A model generated the notes under the pieces. That model had not been told where the DNA came from. It saw nothing but the letters and a program-made list of their open reading frames with translations, and made no database searches. This document shows, in pieces, positions 19,078 through 28,065 of a stretch of DNA of 64,000 nt; position 1 is the stretch's first letter, and each line of letters starts with the position of its first letter. A program made the translations under genes and the position numbers. The stretch covers positions 1,612,001 through 1,676,000 of the forward strand of contig NZ_MPVN01000001.1 of the NCBI RefSeq assembly GCF_001955535.1. Direction: 5' to 3'. Origin of the DNA: Paenibacillus sp. FSL H7-0326 (lineage in GTDB: Bacteria > Bacillota > Bacilli > Paenibacillales > Paenibacillaceae).

Positions 19078-19974
19078 CTATCTCCGCATCTTCGGATCGA
19101 GAATATCTCGCATCCCGTCACCCAATAGATTAAATCCAAGTACCGTCAGCATGATCGATACGCCAGGAAAAATGAGAGTCCACGGTGCGGTCTGGATAAA
19201 TTGTCTCGAATCCGACAGCATCTTCCCCCACTCCGGAGAAGGAGGCTGGGCTCCCATTCCCAGAAATCCAAGTGCGGCAGCTTCCAGAATCCCCGTCCCA
19301 ATCCCGAGCGTGCCTTGCACGATGATGGGAGTGAGACTGTTTGGAAGGACATGACTTAAGAGGATGCTGCCATTTTTCATACCAATCGACTTCGCTGCAG
19401 TAATGTACTCCTCCTGCTTCAAAGAGAGCACTCTCGCCCTGACCAGTCTTCCATAGGTCGGAATGTTGACGATGGCGATCGCTACCAGTGCATTGAATAA
19501 GGAAGGCCCCAGAATGGCAACGATGGCGATCGCGAGCAGAATACCTGGAAAGGCAAGCAGGATATCAAACAGCCGGGAGATCAGCATATCCAGCCATCTT
19601 CCATAGTATCCTGCAATGATGCCGAGCATCGTCCCAACTACAATCGAGCCTACAACTGACGCAAAGCCCACCCATAAGGAAATGCGTGCCCCGTACACCA
19701 CACGGGTAAATACATCACGACCCAGATCATCCGTACCAAACCAATGCTCAGCAGATGGAGGCTTGAGCCGATCAGCGAGCACCTGCTCTTTATAATCATA
19801 GGGAGTAAGCAGAGGGGCCAATACCGCTACGCCGATAAAGAACACTAGGATAATGAGCCCTGCTACTGCCAACTTATGATGAAGAATTCCCCGAATAGCC
19901 TCACGCCATGGACCGGATACTTCTTCTGCTGCATCAACTCCGGCTTTACCGCTGCCTAGACTGACTTGTCCCAT
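19078..19974 (-). CDS. Peptide ABC transporter permease, DppC/OppC type (298 aa)
   Basis: This is an inner subunit of an oligopeptide/dipeptide importer. After an N-terminal membrane helix come GTDDLGRDVFTRVVYGARIS, typical of the DppC family, and five further helices. The EAA loop that contacts the ATPases reads EYITAAKSIGMKNGSILLSH (about 200). The last helix ends NLLGDGMRDILDPKMRR. TAGGAGG precedes the start. It is the last gene of the five-gene operon, 11 bp after the DppB-type gene. Confidence 0.93.
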   Translation of the reverse strand: MGQVSLGSGKAGVDAAEEVSGPWREAIRGILHHKLAVAGLIILVFFIGVAVLAPLLTPYDYKEQVLADRLKPPSAEHWFGTDDLGRDVFTRVVYGARISLWVGFASVVGSIVVGTMLGIIAGYYGRWLDMLISRLFDILLAFPGILLAIAIVAILGPSLFNALVAIAIVNIPTYGRLVRARVLSLKQEEYITAAKSIGMKNGSILLSHVLPNSLTPIIVQGTLGIGTGILEAAALGFLGMGAQPPSPEWGKMLSDSRQFIQTAPWTLIFPGVSIMLTVLGFNLLGDGMRDILDPKMRR

Positions 19975-19985
19975 ATCCGTCCCTC

Positions 19986-20999
19986 CTATTTGTACTGAAT
20001 TCGAGGATCAATCGCCGCATACAAGAGATCAACGATCAGATTGATTAGAACGTAGATAAAAGCGATGATCAGAATGCCGGATTGTATGACAGGATAATCC
20101 CGGAAGCTTATCGCATCATAGATGTATCTCCCGACACCGGGCCAGGCAAAGATCGTCTCTGTCAGCACAGCTCCGCCCAGCAGCATTCCCATTTGCAGGC
20201 CAATAACTGTCAGGACAGGAATGAAGGCATTCTTTAATGCATGCTTGTAAACGACAAAAAATTGTCGCATGCCCTTCGCTCTCGCAGTTCGAATATAATC
20301 GGAGCTCATAACCTCAAGCATGCTGGAACGTGTCATTCGGGCAATAACCGCCATCGGAATCGTTCCGAGTGCGATACTTGGCAGGATCAGATGCTTCACT
20401 GCTGTCCATATTTGATCAGAACGTCCGGCGATGATCGCATCAACGACATTTAGACCGGTAACGGATTCGATGGGATCCCGTACATTCATGCGGCCGCTTG
20501 AAGGCAGCCATTTCAATTCGTTAGCGAATAACCACTGTTCCATCAGACCAAGCCAGAAGATTGGCATGGATACCCCTACTAATGCAATGACCATACAGAT
20601 ATAGTCAAACCAAGAATTATGCCGCCAAGCACTTATAATTCCTGCGTTCACTCCAATAACGACGGCGAAGATCATACTTGCCAGAGCAAGCTCCAGCGTC
20701 GCCATTAGATAAGGGACAATTTCCTGGGCAATAGGAATTTTGGTGCGGATGGATTCCCCAAGGTCACCTCGTACCAGTTCACTCAAGTACGTAAAATATT
20801 GCTCTAACCATGGTTTATCGAGCCCCAGTTGATCACGCAGCGCCTGCTTGGATTCTTCTGTCGCTTTCTCACCGAGGATTGTCTCCGCAGGGTCTCCAGG
20901 GATCGCGTGAATAATCGAGAATACGATAATCGTCATCCCCAGCAGCACAGGAATAAGAACTAAGAGTCTTTTGACAATATATGTACCGATTTCTCTCAC
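19986..20999 (-). CDS. Peptide ABC transporter permease, DppB/OppB type (337 aa)
   Basis: This is the partner permease. It begins YIVKRLLVLIPVLLGMTIIV, followed by IHAIPGDPAE (the conserved HxIPGDPA segment). The EAA loop is DYIRTARAKGMRQFFVVYKH, and it ends with DLLYAAIDPRIQYK. The start is a GTG at 20999 with a poor ribosome binding site. It is separated from the upstream binding-protein gene by 128 bp containing a hairpin, which may reduce its expression relative to the binding protein. Confidence 0.92.
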   Translation of the reverse strand: MREIGTYIVKRLLVLIPVLLGMTIIVFSIIHAIPGDPAETILGEKATEESKQALRDQLGLDKPWLEQYFTYLSELVRGDLGESIRTKIPIAQEIVPYLMATLELALASMIFAVVIGVNAGIISAWRHNSWFDYICMVIALVGVSMPIFWLGLMEQWLFANELKWLPSSGRMNVRDPIESVTGLNVVDAIIAGRSDQIWTAVKHLILPSIALGTIPMAVIARMTRSSMLEVMSSDYIRTARAKGMRQFFVVYKHALKNAFIPVLTVIGLQMGMLLGGAVLTETIFAWPGVGRYIYDAISFRDYPVIQSGILIIAFIYVLINLIVDLLYAAIDPRIQYK

Positions 21000-21046
21000 C
21001 TGCCTGTAGTCAATTTAAATGTTGTATAAAGAGAGAAGAAGAACAA

Positions 21047-21064
21047 GCCGCAGTAAACTGCGGC
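21047..21064 (-). terminator. Intercistronic hairpin after the peptide-binding protein gene
   Basis: GCCGCAG-TAAA-CTGCGGC is a perfect 7-bp stem followed on the minus strand by a pyrimidine-rich stretch (TTGTTCTTCTTCTC). Such hairpins commonly give partial termination or 3' protection so that the binding protein is made in excess. Confidence 0.55.
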
Positions 21065-21127
21065 CGTCAGCTATGCTATTTTTGAACTTCTTCGAGCTGT
21101 AAAAATCTCATCGTGTCAGGCGATATC

Positions 21128-22783
21128 TCATTCAAAATAGATCGATTCATACGACTCATTGCCTGTCGGCGCAAGTACGAGTCCCTTAAGATTGGCTGTG
21201 GCTGCAAGCAGCGGTGTCGTATGCACGAGAGGAACCCATGGCGCATCCTCCTTGATGATAACCTGAGCCTGCTTGTACAGCTCTTCACGTTTGGTCTGAT
21301 CTGTCTCCTGCTGTGCTTCGACCAGGATGGTATGCAGCTCGTCACTTGAATAGTAGGTATAGTTATTGCTTGGAATGGCGTCCTTGTCCAGAAGCGTGTA
21401 GATGAAGTTATCCGGATCACCGTTATCTCCAGTCCAGCCCAGCATGAAGATATCCTCCTTCTCTCCTGCCTGCAGGTCATCAAGATAAGTCGCCCATTCT
21501 GGTGACTCAATATTTACCTTTACGCCAATCTGTTCAAAGTCCGCCTGGATTACTTCCGCCACTTTTCTACCATCCGGCATGTACGGACGCGGAACAGGCA
21601 TCGCATAGAAGGTGTATTCGCCTGGCAGCCCATCAGGATAACCGGCTTCAGCAAGCAGCTGCTTTGCTTTTTCCAGATCATATTCGTAATCCTGAATCTC
21701 GTCATTATAGCCCCACAGGGTCGGCGGCATCGGATTCACGGCCGGTACCGCTTGTCCGGAGAAGAAGGCATCGATAATTCCCTGCTTGTTCACCGCATGG
21801 CTCAGCGCTATTCTTACCTTCGGATCGTTAAACGGCTCGTTGTTAAAGTTAAAGCCCAGATAAGCTACGTTAAAGGGCGGGCGTTCAATCTTCTGCAGCT
21901 CACTGTTGCTCTCAAGCGTTGTCAGGTGATCTGGACTCAAGTCCTCCATCAGATCGATCTCACCGTTCTGTAAGGCATTGAATCTCGCCGTGTTATCAGG
22001 TATGGAGCGCACAATGACTCTTTCAAGCTTAGGAAGGCCCTCCTTCCAATACTCGGCATTCTTCTCCAGGGTGATGGAATCGTTACGTTTCCACTCCTTG
22101 AAGACGAAGGGTCCGGTTCCGACCGGCTCACTCTTGAAGTTCTCCTTCTTCTCCTGAATCGCTGCCGGGCTGGCCATCCCGAAGGAAGGCATCGCAATAT
22201 TTTGCAGGAATGGTGCTTGTGGATTATTTAATGTGAATTCAACGGTCAGATTGTCTACAGCCTTCACTTCCTTGATGATCCGGCTTCCTTCCGGCCCAAA
22301 CATAGAGTCATAGTAATCAAACGAATCACCTTCGAATTTGAACTCACTATCCGGATCGTTCCAGCGGGTGAAGTTGAAGACAACAGCCTCTGCATTAAAC
22401 TCTGTACCGTCATGGAATTTAATATTCGGTCTCAGGTTGAACACATATTTGAGTCCATCTGTAGATACTTCCCAGCTCTCGGCAAGCTCACCTTCCACCT
22501 CTGTCGTCCCCGGTTTATACCCGAGCAGTGTGTCGAATATCTGCTGCGTAATCTTCAGTGATTCGCCATCCGTGACAATCGATGGATCGAGCGCTACTGA
22601 ATCGCCGCCTCTTCCCATCACGAGCTCCGTCTGCACTTCAGCAGCCGGTGTTTCTTCGGATGCTTCCGGCTCTGTTGAATTGCCTGGATCTGCGGTGCCC
22701 CCTCCCCCTCCGCTGCAGCCTGCAAGCATGATCATGACCGCAAATACAAACCCTAATACTCGCTGATGCTTACGTCTTCTCAT
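21128..22783 (-). CDS. Peptide ABC transporter substrate-binding lipoprotein (551 aa)
   Basis: This is a family 5 extracellular solute-binding protein. The lipoprotein signal ends with the lipobox MLAGCSGGGGG (Cys at about 22). The conserved start of the mature region is DPSIVTDGESLKITQQIFDT and the family signature FHDGTEFNAEAVVFNF is present (about 120). It ends near DAPWVPLVHTTPLLAATANL. The AGGGGGAA site precedes the ATG. It is the middle gene of the operon DppD-DppF-SBP-DppB-DppC. The cargo is probably peptides, but other members carry nickel, sugars or glutathione. Confidence 0.93.
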   Translation of the reverse strand: MRRRKHQRVLGFVFAVMIMLAGCSGGGGGTADPGNSTEPEASEETPAAEVQTELVMGRGGDSVALDPSIVTDGESLKITQQIFDTLLGYKPGTTEVEGELAESWEVSTDGLKYVFNLRPNIKFHDGTEFNAEAVVFNFTRWNDPDSEFKFEGDSFDYYDSMFGPEGSRIIKEVKAVDNLTVEFTLNNPQAPFLQNIAMPSFGMASPAAIQEKKENFKSEPVGTGPFVFKEWKRNDSITLEKNAEYWKEGLPKLERVIVRSIPDNTARFNALQNGEIDLMEDLSPDHLTTLESNSELQKIERPPFNVAYLGFNFNNEPFNDPKVRIALSHAVNKQGIIDAFFSGQAVPAVNPMPPTLWGYNDEIQDYEYDLEKAKQLLAEAGYPDGLPGEYTFYAMPVPRPYMPDGRKVAEVIQADFEQIGVKVNIESPEWATYLDDLQAGEKEDIFMLGWTGDNGDPDNFIYTLLDKDAIPSNNYTYYSSDELHTILVEAQQETDQTKREELYKQAQVIIKEDAPWVPLVHTTPLLAATANLKGLVLAPTGNESYESIYFE

Positions 22784-22796
22784 CTACGAATTCCCC

Positions 22797-23795
22797 CTAT
22801 GTATCTGATTGAATGGATTCAACATATAAGTGGCAGGCCGTAAAATGCCGGCTGTCCGTCTCAAGCAAAGCCGGTCGTTCTTCTCGGCATACGGGTACAG
22901 CATAGGAACAACGGGTATGGAACGCACAGCCTTGAGGTGCATTCGAAGGGCTCGGCACTTCCCCGGTGAGCACAATCCGTTCCTTCTTCACGAATGGGTC
23001 GGGCTCCGGAACAGATGACAGAAGCGCCTTCGTGTAAGGATGCTGAGGATTGTCAAACAGCTCCTTCTTATCTGCAAGTTCCACGATCCGCCCCAAGTAC
23101 ATCACAGCCACTCTGTCGCAGATATGCTTCACTACACTAAGATCATGAGCTATAAAAATGTAGGTCAGCGCAAACTGCTCCTGCAAATCCTGCAGCAGGT
23201 TGATGACCTGTGATTGAATCGAGACATCAAGGGCGGATACAGGTTCATCGAGCAAAATAAGCTTCGGCTGCAGGGCAAGTGCTCTCGCGATGCCGATTCG
23301 CTGCCGCTGGCCGCCTGAGAATTGATGAGGATAGCGCTGAATATGAGACGGGTTCAGCCCCACGACATCTATAAGCTCTTGCACACGTTCTTTTCGCTCG
23401 GCAGCTTGTCCAATCCCATGCACCTTGAGCGGCTCCTCCAGAATTCGGCCCACCGGATGACGCGGATCAAGCGAAGAATACGGATCCTGAAATACGATCT
23501 GCATCTCTCTCCTCTTCTTCCGCATCGCTTCCTCGCCCAGCTCTGTCAGCTCGACTCCGTCAAAACGAACGCTGCCTTCCGTAGGTTCGATGAGACGCAG
23601 CAGCGAGCGCCCGGCCGTCGATTTGCCACAGCCGCTTTCTCCTACAATGCCAAAGGTTTCTCCCCGGTTCACATCAAAGGAAAGGCCATCTACAGCTCGC
23701 ACGACCTCCTGATGCTTGCTGAATCTTCCGAGCACGCCTCTGCGGATAGGATAGTACTTCTTCAAGCTGGTGACATTCAGCAAAGGCTCCTTCAT
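22797..23795 (-). CDS. Peptide ABC transporter ATPase, DppF/OppF type (332 aa)
   Basis: This is a cytoplasmic ATPase subunit. Walker A is GESGCGKST (about 53), the signature is [15 protein letters not shown], and Walker B is [14 protein letters not shown]. The C-terminal oligopeptide-type extension, [20 protein letters not shown] with CREERP, carries cysteines that in relatives bind an Fe-S cluster. Its ATG overlaps the DppD-type stop by 4 bp, indicating translational coupling. Confidence 0.93.
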   Translation of the reverse strand: MKEPLLNVTSLKKYYPIRRGVLGRFSKHQEVVRAVDGLSFDVNRGETFGIVGESGCGKSTAGRSLLRLIEPTEGSVRFDGVELTELGEEAMRKKRREMQIVFQDPYSSLDPRHPVGRILEEPLKVHGIGQAAERKERVQELIDVVGLNPSHIQRYPHQFSGGQRQRIGIARALALQPKLILLDEPVSALDVSIQSQVINLLQDLQEQFALTYIFIAHDLSVVKHICDRVAVMYLGRIVELADKKELFDNPQHPYTKALLSSVPEPDPFVKKERIVLTGEVPSPSNAPQGCAFHTRCSYAVPVCREERPALLETDSRHFTACHLYVESIQSDT

Positions 23796-24781
23796 ATGGC
23801 ATCCTCCCGTGGAAGCTCCTCCAGCCAGCAGCGGCTGTAATGACCTGTGCTTCGTTCCGTAAGCTCAGGCAGCTGTTCCGTACAGATTCCCATGACATAC
23901 GAACATCGAGAAGCGAACCGACACCCCTTCATCTGACTGCTCATGACAGGAACTTGTCCAGGGATGGAATATAAACGGTCGCGGGAATCAGCAAGCCGCG
24001 GAACCGAGCGAATCAGGCCTTGCGTGTACGGGTGCTGAGGCCGGCTGAAAATGTCCCTTACAGTCCCTTGCTCAACCACCTTGCCTGCATACATGACCGC
24101 AACCCGATCACACATTTCAGCCACGACGCCGAGATCGTGAGTAATCATCAGCACAGCCGTACCGTGCTTCTTGTTCCTCGCTCGAAGCAAATCGAGAATT
24201 TGGGCCTGGATCGTCACGTCAAGAGCTGTAGTCGGTTCATCTGCGATCAGCACTTCCGGGTTGCAGGAGATGGCCATCGCAATCATGACCCGCTGTCGCA
24301 TACCGCCGGATAATTCATGCGGATACTGGCTGATAACCTTGTCAGGCCGGGAGATTCCGACATCGGCCAGCAGACTGACCGCCTTACGCATCGACTCCTT
24401 GCGGCTGATACGCTCATGAAGACGAAGGGTTTCCATCATCTGCTGCCCAATGGTAAAGAGTGGATTCAAGGATGTCATCGGCTCTTGAAAAATCATGGAG
24501 ATGGTCTTGCCGCGAATACGGCACATCTCCTTTTCCTTCAGCGGAACAAGATCCCGCCCCTTGAGATAGATCGCTCCTTCCACAATTTTTCCAGGAGGGC
24601 TTGGCACAAGCCGGAGGACCGATAAGGAGGTGATGCTCTTCCCGCAGCCGGACTCTCCGACGAGACCAACAACTTCACCGGGATAGAGAGCAAGATCAAC
24701 GCCATCTACAGCAGGCACTTCCCCCTTGCTTGTCATAAAGCATGTCTTCAAATTCTCAATTCGAAGTACAGGTTCACTCAT
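23792..24781 (-). CDS. Peptide ABC transporter ATPase, DppD/OppD type (329 aa)
   Basis: This is the first gene of the peptide importer operon. Walker A is GESGCGKSI (about 41), with a terminal Ile in place of the usual Thr/Ser, as in many DppD proteins. The signature is [15 protein letters not shown] and Walker B is [13 protein letters not shown]. The C-terminal [19 protein letters not shown] extension is the oligopeptide-type cysteine region. GAGGGG precedes the ATG. Upstream is an AT-rich stretch in which I see no confident promoter. Confidence 0.92.
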   Translation of the reverse strand: MSEPVLRIENLKTCFMTSKGEVPAVDGVDLALYPGEVVGLVGESGCGKSITSLSVLRLVPSPPGKIVEGAIYLKGRDLVPLKEKEMCRIRGKTISMIFQEPMTSLNPLFTIGQQMMETLRLHERISRKESMRKAVSLLADVGISRPDKVISQYPHELSGGMRQRVMIAMAISCNPEVLIADEPTTALDVTIQAQILDLLRARNKKHGTAVLMITHDLGVVAEMCDRVAVMYAGKVVEQGTVRDIFSRPQHPYTQGLIRSVPRLADSRDRLYSIPGQVPVMSSQMKGCRFASRCSYVMGICTEQLPELTERSTGHYSRCWLEELPREDAI

Positions 24782-25176
24782 GCTGATCCCCTCTTTTTTT
24801 TGAATGTAAGTATGAATATGGCAGTTAATCTATGTGAGCGGCAAATAGCCGAAATCACCTATACAAGTGTGAAATTTAACGGTGAGTGTGACAGCTGCAA
24901 TAATCGAACTTAGGTCAAATAATAGTCTGGTGAACCCATTTCGCAGCTCATTACAGAGAAGTGGAATTTGATGATGGTCTAGTTGATTAAGATCGGAGTA
25001 TGTCTATTTGTTTGACATAGTGAGGTTTAAATTTAAGAAATAACATGAAGCAGGGTGTTTTTGTGATAAGTTGTCCATACTTTACAGTAAATATTGGTAA
25101 ATTTCAATAGGTTATCTGTCATGGTTTTCAATATTATATATATAATGTAATATATTCTAACTTCAAATTAACGTAT
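24782..25176. other. AT-rich intergenic region upstream of the peptide ABC operon
   Basis: No supportable gene. It must hold the operon promoter, but no clear -35/-10 pair or CodY-like box stands out. Confidence 0.4.
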
Positions 25177-25214
25177 AAAAGGCGAACGATCCCAGTTATC
25201 GGGAAGATTCGCCT
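25177..25214 (-). terminator. Intrinsic terminator on the minus strand
   Basis: AGGCGAA (25180-25186) pairs with TTCGCCT (25208-25214), with an inner CCC/GGG pairing. The minus strand then reads TTTTATACG. It ends a minus-strand transcript, which supports the small gene at 25261-25434. Confidence 0.65.
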
Positions 25215-25260
25215 CCACATGAACTATTATGTCGCCTGTACCCCTGCAACCCCCTGCTCC

Positions 25261-25434
25261 TTACCCTCTTCCGAACAGGCTTGAGATCGCAATTAACAAT
25301 CTTGTCTTTAATGTCTTATTTACAACAGACTTCTCTGACCCATTATTATAGAACGAAGGCTGCCGCTCATGTCCTAGATAATGCAGCTTCAGTTCTTCCA
25401 CACGTACCATGTTTACCATCAATTCATCTCTCAT
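25261..25434 (-). CDS. Small hypothetical protein (57 aa)
   Basis: Not recognised. The peptide begins MRDELMVNMVRVEELKLHYL and ends TRLLIAISSLFGRG, a short amphipathic or hydrophobic tail. The ATG at 25434 follows a strong GGGAGAGGG by 6 nt. The stop is followed about 45 bp later by a good intrinsic terminator on the same strand. Those two signals are the only support for expression. The frame is open 12 codons further upstream. Confidence 0.42.
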   Translation of the reverse strand: MRDELMVNMVRVEELKLHYLGHERQPSFYNNGSEKSVVNKTLKTRLLIAISSLFGRG

Positions 25435-25794
25435 CCGTAACCCTCTCCCTGTTCCTCTATTTGAACTCATTGTACCGGTAATCCAGCTGTTCAGCGTCGG
25501 CTTAGGGTCTGAACTGCAAGTATGAAAATGAATCGGTCTCGAGACGGAGTCATCCTAACCCTGCCTGCTTCATTATTCAGATGCGCGTACATCGCACAGG
25601 AACAGATCAGGCCCTGGAATAGAAACTTACCGCAAAGGGATAATATGGTATACTTCGAGCTATTTTGTAACAATTTGTGAAAAAAAGACCCTCACGTCAA
25701 GTTGGCGGCAGATATTTTACATAAATGATGAAGATTATATTTAATTTTTTTGATAGAATGTGCTTAAGTTAAAATTTGGGAGGGTTGGCCATCT

Positions 25795-27624
25795 ATGTTT
25801 AAATGGAAAACAGCAATTTCTTCAGCTGCGGCTGCTGCACTATTATTTAGTTCTTTAGGACTTGCCAGCGCCGCTTCAGAAACAACAGGTTCTGTTTCTA
25901 CTCCGAACAACAGCGGGACACACATTACACTATTACATACGAATGATTCACACGCCCGCGCAGTCGAGTCTTCACCGAATATGGGCTACGCCAAGGTAGC
26001 AGGGATTTTTGACAAATACCGTGCGGAGAACCCGAACACCCTGTTTCTCGATGCAGGGGACGCTGTACACGGGACGACCTTTGCTACACTGGTAAATGGA
26101 GAGAGTATTATAAAAGTCATGAACGAGATGGGCTATGATGCCTTCGTTCCCGGCAATCATGAATTCAATTATGGCTGGGAGCATCTCGTTACACTGACTG
26201 ACAAGCTTAATTTCCCAACGATCAGTGCTAACGTAAGACTCAAAAGCGATGGGACAAGCCTGTACGAGCCTTATATTATTAAAGAAGTAGATGGAGTTAA
26301 GATCGGTATCATTGGATTAACAACGCCAGAGACAGCTTATAAGACGAACCCTAAGAACGTAGATGACATCGATTTTACCGATCCTTCGGATGAAGCTCAA
26401 AAATATGTAGATGAAATCCGCGATGAAGTAGATGTTGTCGTTATGCTCGCCCATATCGGTCAAGATGATTCAGATATGGACAACACCTTTGACATTCTGG
26501 ACGAAGTCGACGGCATTGATATCTATATCGACGGACACAGCCATACGGTGCTGGAGGACGGATTCGTTGCTGACAATGGTACACTCGTTGCAAGCGCCGG
26601 CGAATATACGAATTATGTCGGTGTGGTTGATCTATGGGTAGATGAAGGCAAAGTCGTCTCCAAGAAAGCAACCTTGATTGATGAGACCGAAGCTGCAGGC
26701 ATCGCTCCTAACGAGAAAGTAGCTGCTCTTGTGGCTTCTGTTACAGAAGAACAAGCGCCAATTCTGGATGAAGTCGTTGCTACGATCTCCACAGATCTGG
26801 AAGGTACACGCGAGAAGGTTCGTGCAGGCGAGACGAATCTGGGTGATCTGATCGCAGATGCACTTCGTGAAGTATCTGGTGCTGATATTGCCCTTACCAA
26901 TGGCGGTGGAATTCGTGCTTCGATTGAGAAGGGTGAGGTAACCAAAGGAGAGGTTATCACGGTTCTTCCATTTGGTAATCAGATCGTTACTTTGAATGTT
27001 AAAGGTGAAGACGTCATTGCTGCCTTAGAGAACGGAGTAAAAAGCTATCCTGAAGCGAGCGGCGGATTCCCGCAAATCTCCGGTTTCAGCTTTAAGATTG
27101 ATCCAGCCAAGGAGCCAGGAAGCCGCGTGCATTCCGTAATGGTAGGCAACGAGCCTATTGATCCTGAAGCTACTTACACACTGGCAACGAATGATTTCAC
27201 TGCTATCGGCGGTGACGAATATGAAATGTTTACCAAGTATGCTCAAGCCGGTATGTACGGCTCCCTAGACGAAGCATTGATTACACATCTGCAGAAGCTG
27301 GGAAGTGCGGCTGTAACGACAGACGGACGTATCGCAGAAGCCGCAGCTCCTACAGTAACCACTCCTGTAGAAGAGACACCGGCTCCAGAAGCACCAGTGG
27401 AAGAAGAACAACCAGATACAACGACCAAACCAACGAAACCAACGAAACCAACAACACCTTCTGTCGAGAAACCAAAGGTATATGTCGTTAAATCTGGTGA
27501 TACACTCTACTCGATCTCGAAGAAACACGGTACAACCTGGCAAACGATCCAAAAGCTCAACAAGATTAAAAATGCTCACTGGATTTATCCAGGTCAAACA
27601 TTAAAATTACCTTCTGCTTCTTAA
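25795..27624 (+). CDS. Secreted 5'-nucleotidase / UshA-like metallophosphatase with C-terminal LysM (609 aa)
   Basis: A signal peptide (cleavage near LASAASE, about 26) is followed by a calcineurin-like metallophosphatase domain. Metal ligands lie in LLHTNDSHAR (about 44), FLDAGDAVHG (about 80), PGNHEFNYGW (about 118) and the DGHSHT motif (about 248). The 5'-nucleotidase C-terminal domain follows (TNLGDLIADALREVSG about 344, ALTNGGGIRA, LPFGNQIV). A Pro/Thr/Lys linker (about 520-555) leads to a LysM repeat (YVVKSGDTLYSISKKHG to YPGQTLKLP). The protein should hydrolyse extracellular nucleotides while held on peptidoglycan. GGGAGGG precedes the ATG by about 9 nt. It is monocistronic. Confidence 0.93.
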   Translation: MFKWKTAISSAAAAALLFSSLGLASAASETTGSVSTPNNSGTHITLLHTNDSHARAVESSPNMGYAKVAGIFDKYRAENPNTLFLDAGDAVHGTTFATLVNGESIIKVMNEMGYDAFVPGNHEFNYGWEHLVTLTDKLNFPTISANVRLKSDGTSLYEPYIIKEVDGVKIGIIGLTTPETAYKTNPKNVDDIDFTDPSDEAQKYVDEIRDEVDVVVMLAHIGQDDSDMDNTFDILDEVDGIDIYIDGHSHTVLEDGFVADNGTLVASAGEYTNYVGVVDLWVDEGKVVSKKATLIDETEAAGIAPNEKVAALVASVTEEQAPILDEVVATISTDLEGTREKVRAGETNLGDLIADALREVSGADIALTNGGGIRASIEKGEVTKGEVITVLPFGNQIVTLNVKGEDVIAALENGVKSYPEASGGFPQISGFSFKIDPAKEPGSRVHSVMVGNEPIDPEATYTLATNDFTAIGGDEYEMFTKYAQAGMYGSLDEALITHLQKLGSAAVTTDGRIAEAAAPTVTTPVEETPAPEAPVEEEQPDTTTKPTKPTKPTTPSVEKPKVYVVKSGDTLYSISKKHGTTWQTIQKLNKIKNAHWIYPGQTLKLPSAS

Positions 27625-27712
27625 AAACGCACTATCTATAGATCAAAAGTCGTATGATATGGACTGGGCTTCTAAATAAATTCTAAAAATATTCAAAAAA
27701 CTATTAATATCC

Positions 27713-27741
27713 TTAACAAGAATCCGATATTATAGTTATAT
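27713..27741 (+). promoter_or_regulatory. Promoter of a putative small RNA
   Basis: TTAACA (27713-27718), a 17-nt spacer and TTATAT (27736-27741). It precedes the structured element and terminator at 27765-27945, and no protein gene of usual size follows on this strand. Confidence 0.45.
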
Positions 27742-27747
27742 AGTAAT

Positions 27748-27945
27748 TATTTAGGAGTGAATTGAGTGTGACATATGTAATAATTTACGTACCGAATAGG
27801 TACTAAGTCACACTAACCTATGAATGATCTTTATAGCAAACCCACGAGATAAGTAAGACGAAGAATATCATATGACGACATTAGATTTTGATCTAAGCTT
27901 GATGCCATTCAAGAAAAGTCCTGAACTCAAGGTTCAGGACTTTTC
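27748..27945 (+). ncRNA. Putative structured small RNA (about 200 nt)
   Basis: A promoter-like sequence is followed by a compound hairpin: AGTGTGAC (27765-27772) pairs with GTCACACT (27807-27814), enclosing GTACC-gaata-GGTAC (27789-27803). An intrinsic terminator lies at 27913-27945. A 14-codon frame starting TTG at 27762 behind AGGAG would end inside the hairpin, so a leader peptide is also possible. It lies between the 5'-nucleotidase gene and the convergent proS. I do not recognise a known RNA family. Confidence 0.42.
27913..27945 (+). terminator. Intrinsic terminator
   Basis: GAAAAGTCCTGAAC and GTTCAGGACTTTTC with a 5-nt loop. It may end the putative small RNA and, in the other direction, help to end proS. 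Confidence 0.8.
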
Positions 27946-28065
27946 TCTGTTTCCAGCCATTTAATGTCAGCTATCAGAAAATGATAGATTGCCTCTATAC
28001 CAAGGTTAGGATATATGGCAGGGTCAAATCTTGCAGAATCGAATATATTATATTATCCATTTTGA

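Noticed and set aside
25491..25673. 60-codon minus-strand frame
   Set aside because: No ribosome binding site, no family resemblance, and Cys-rich low-quality composition.
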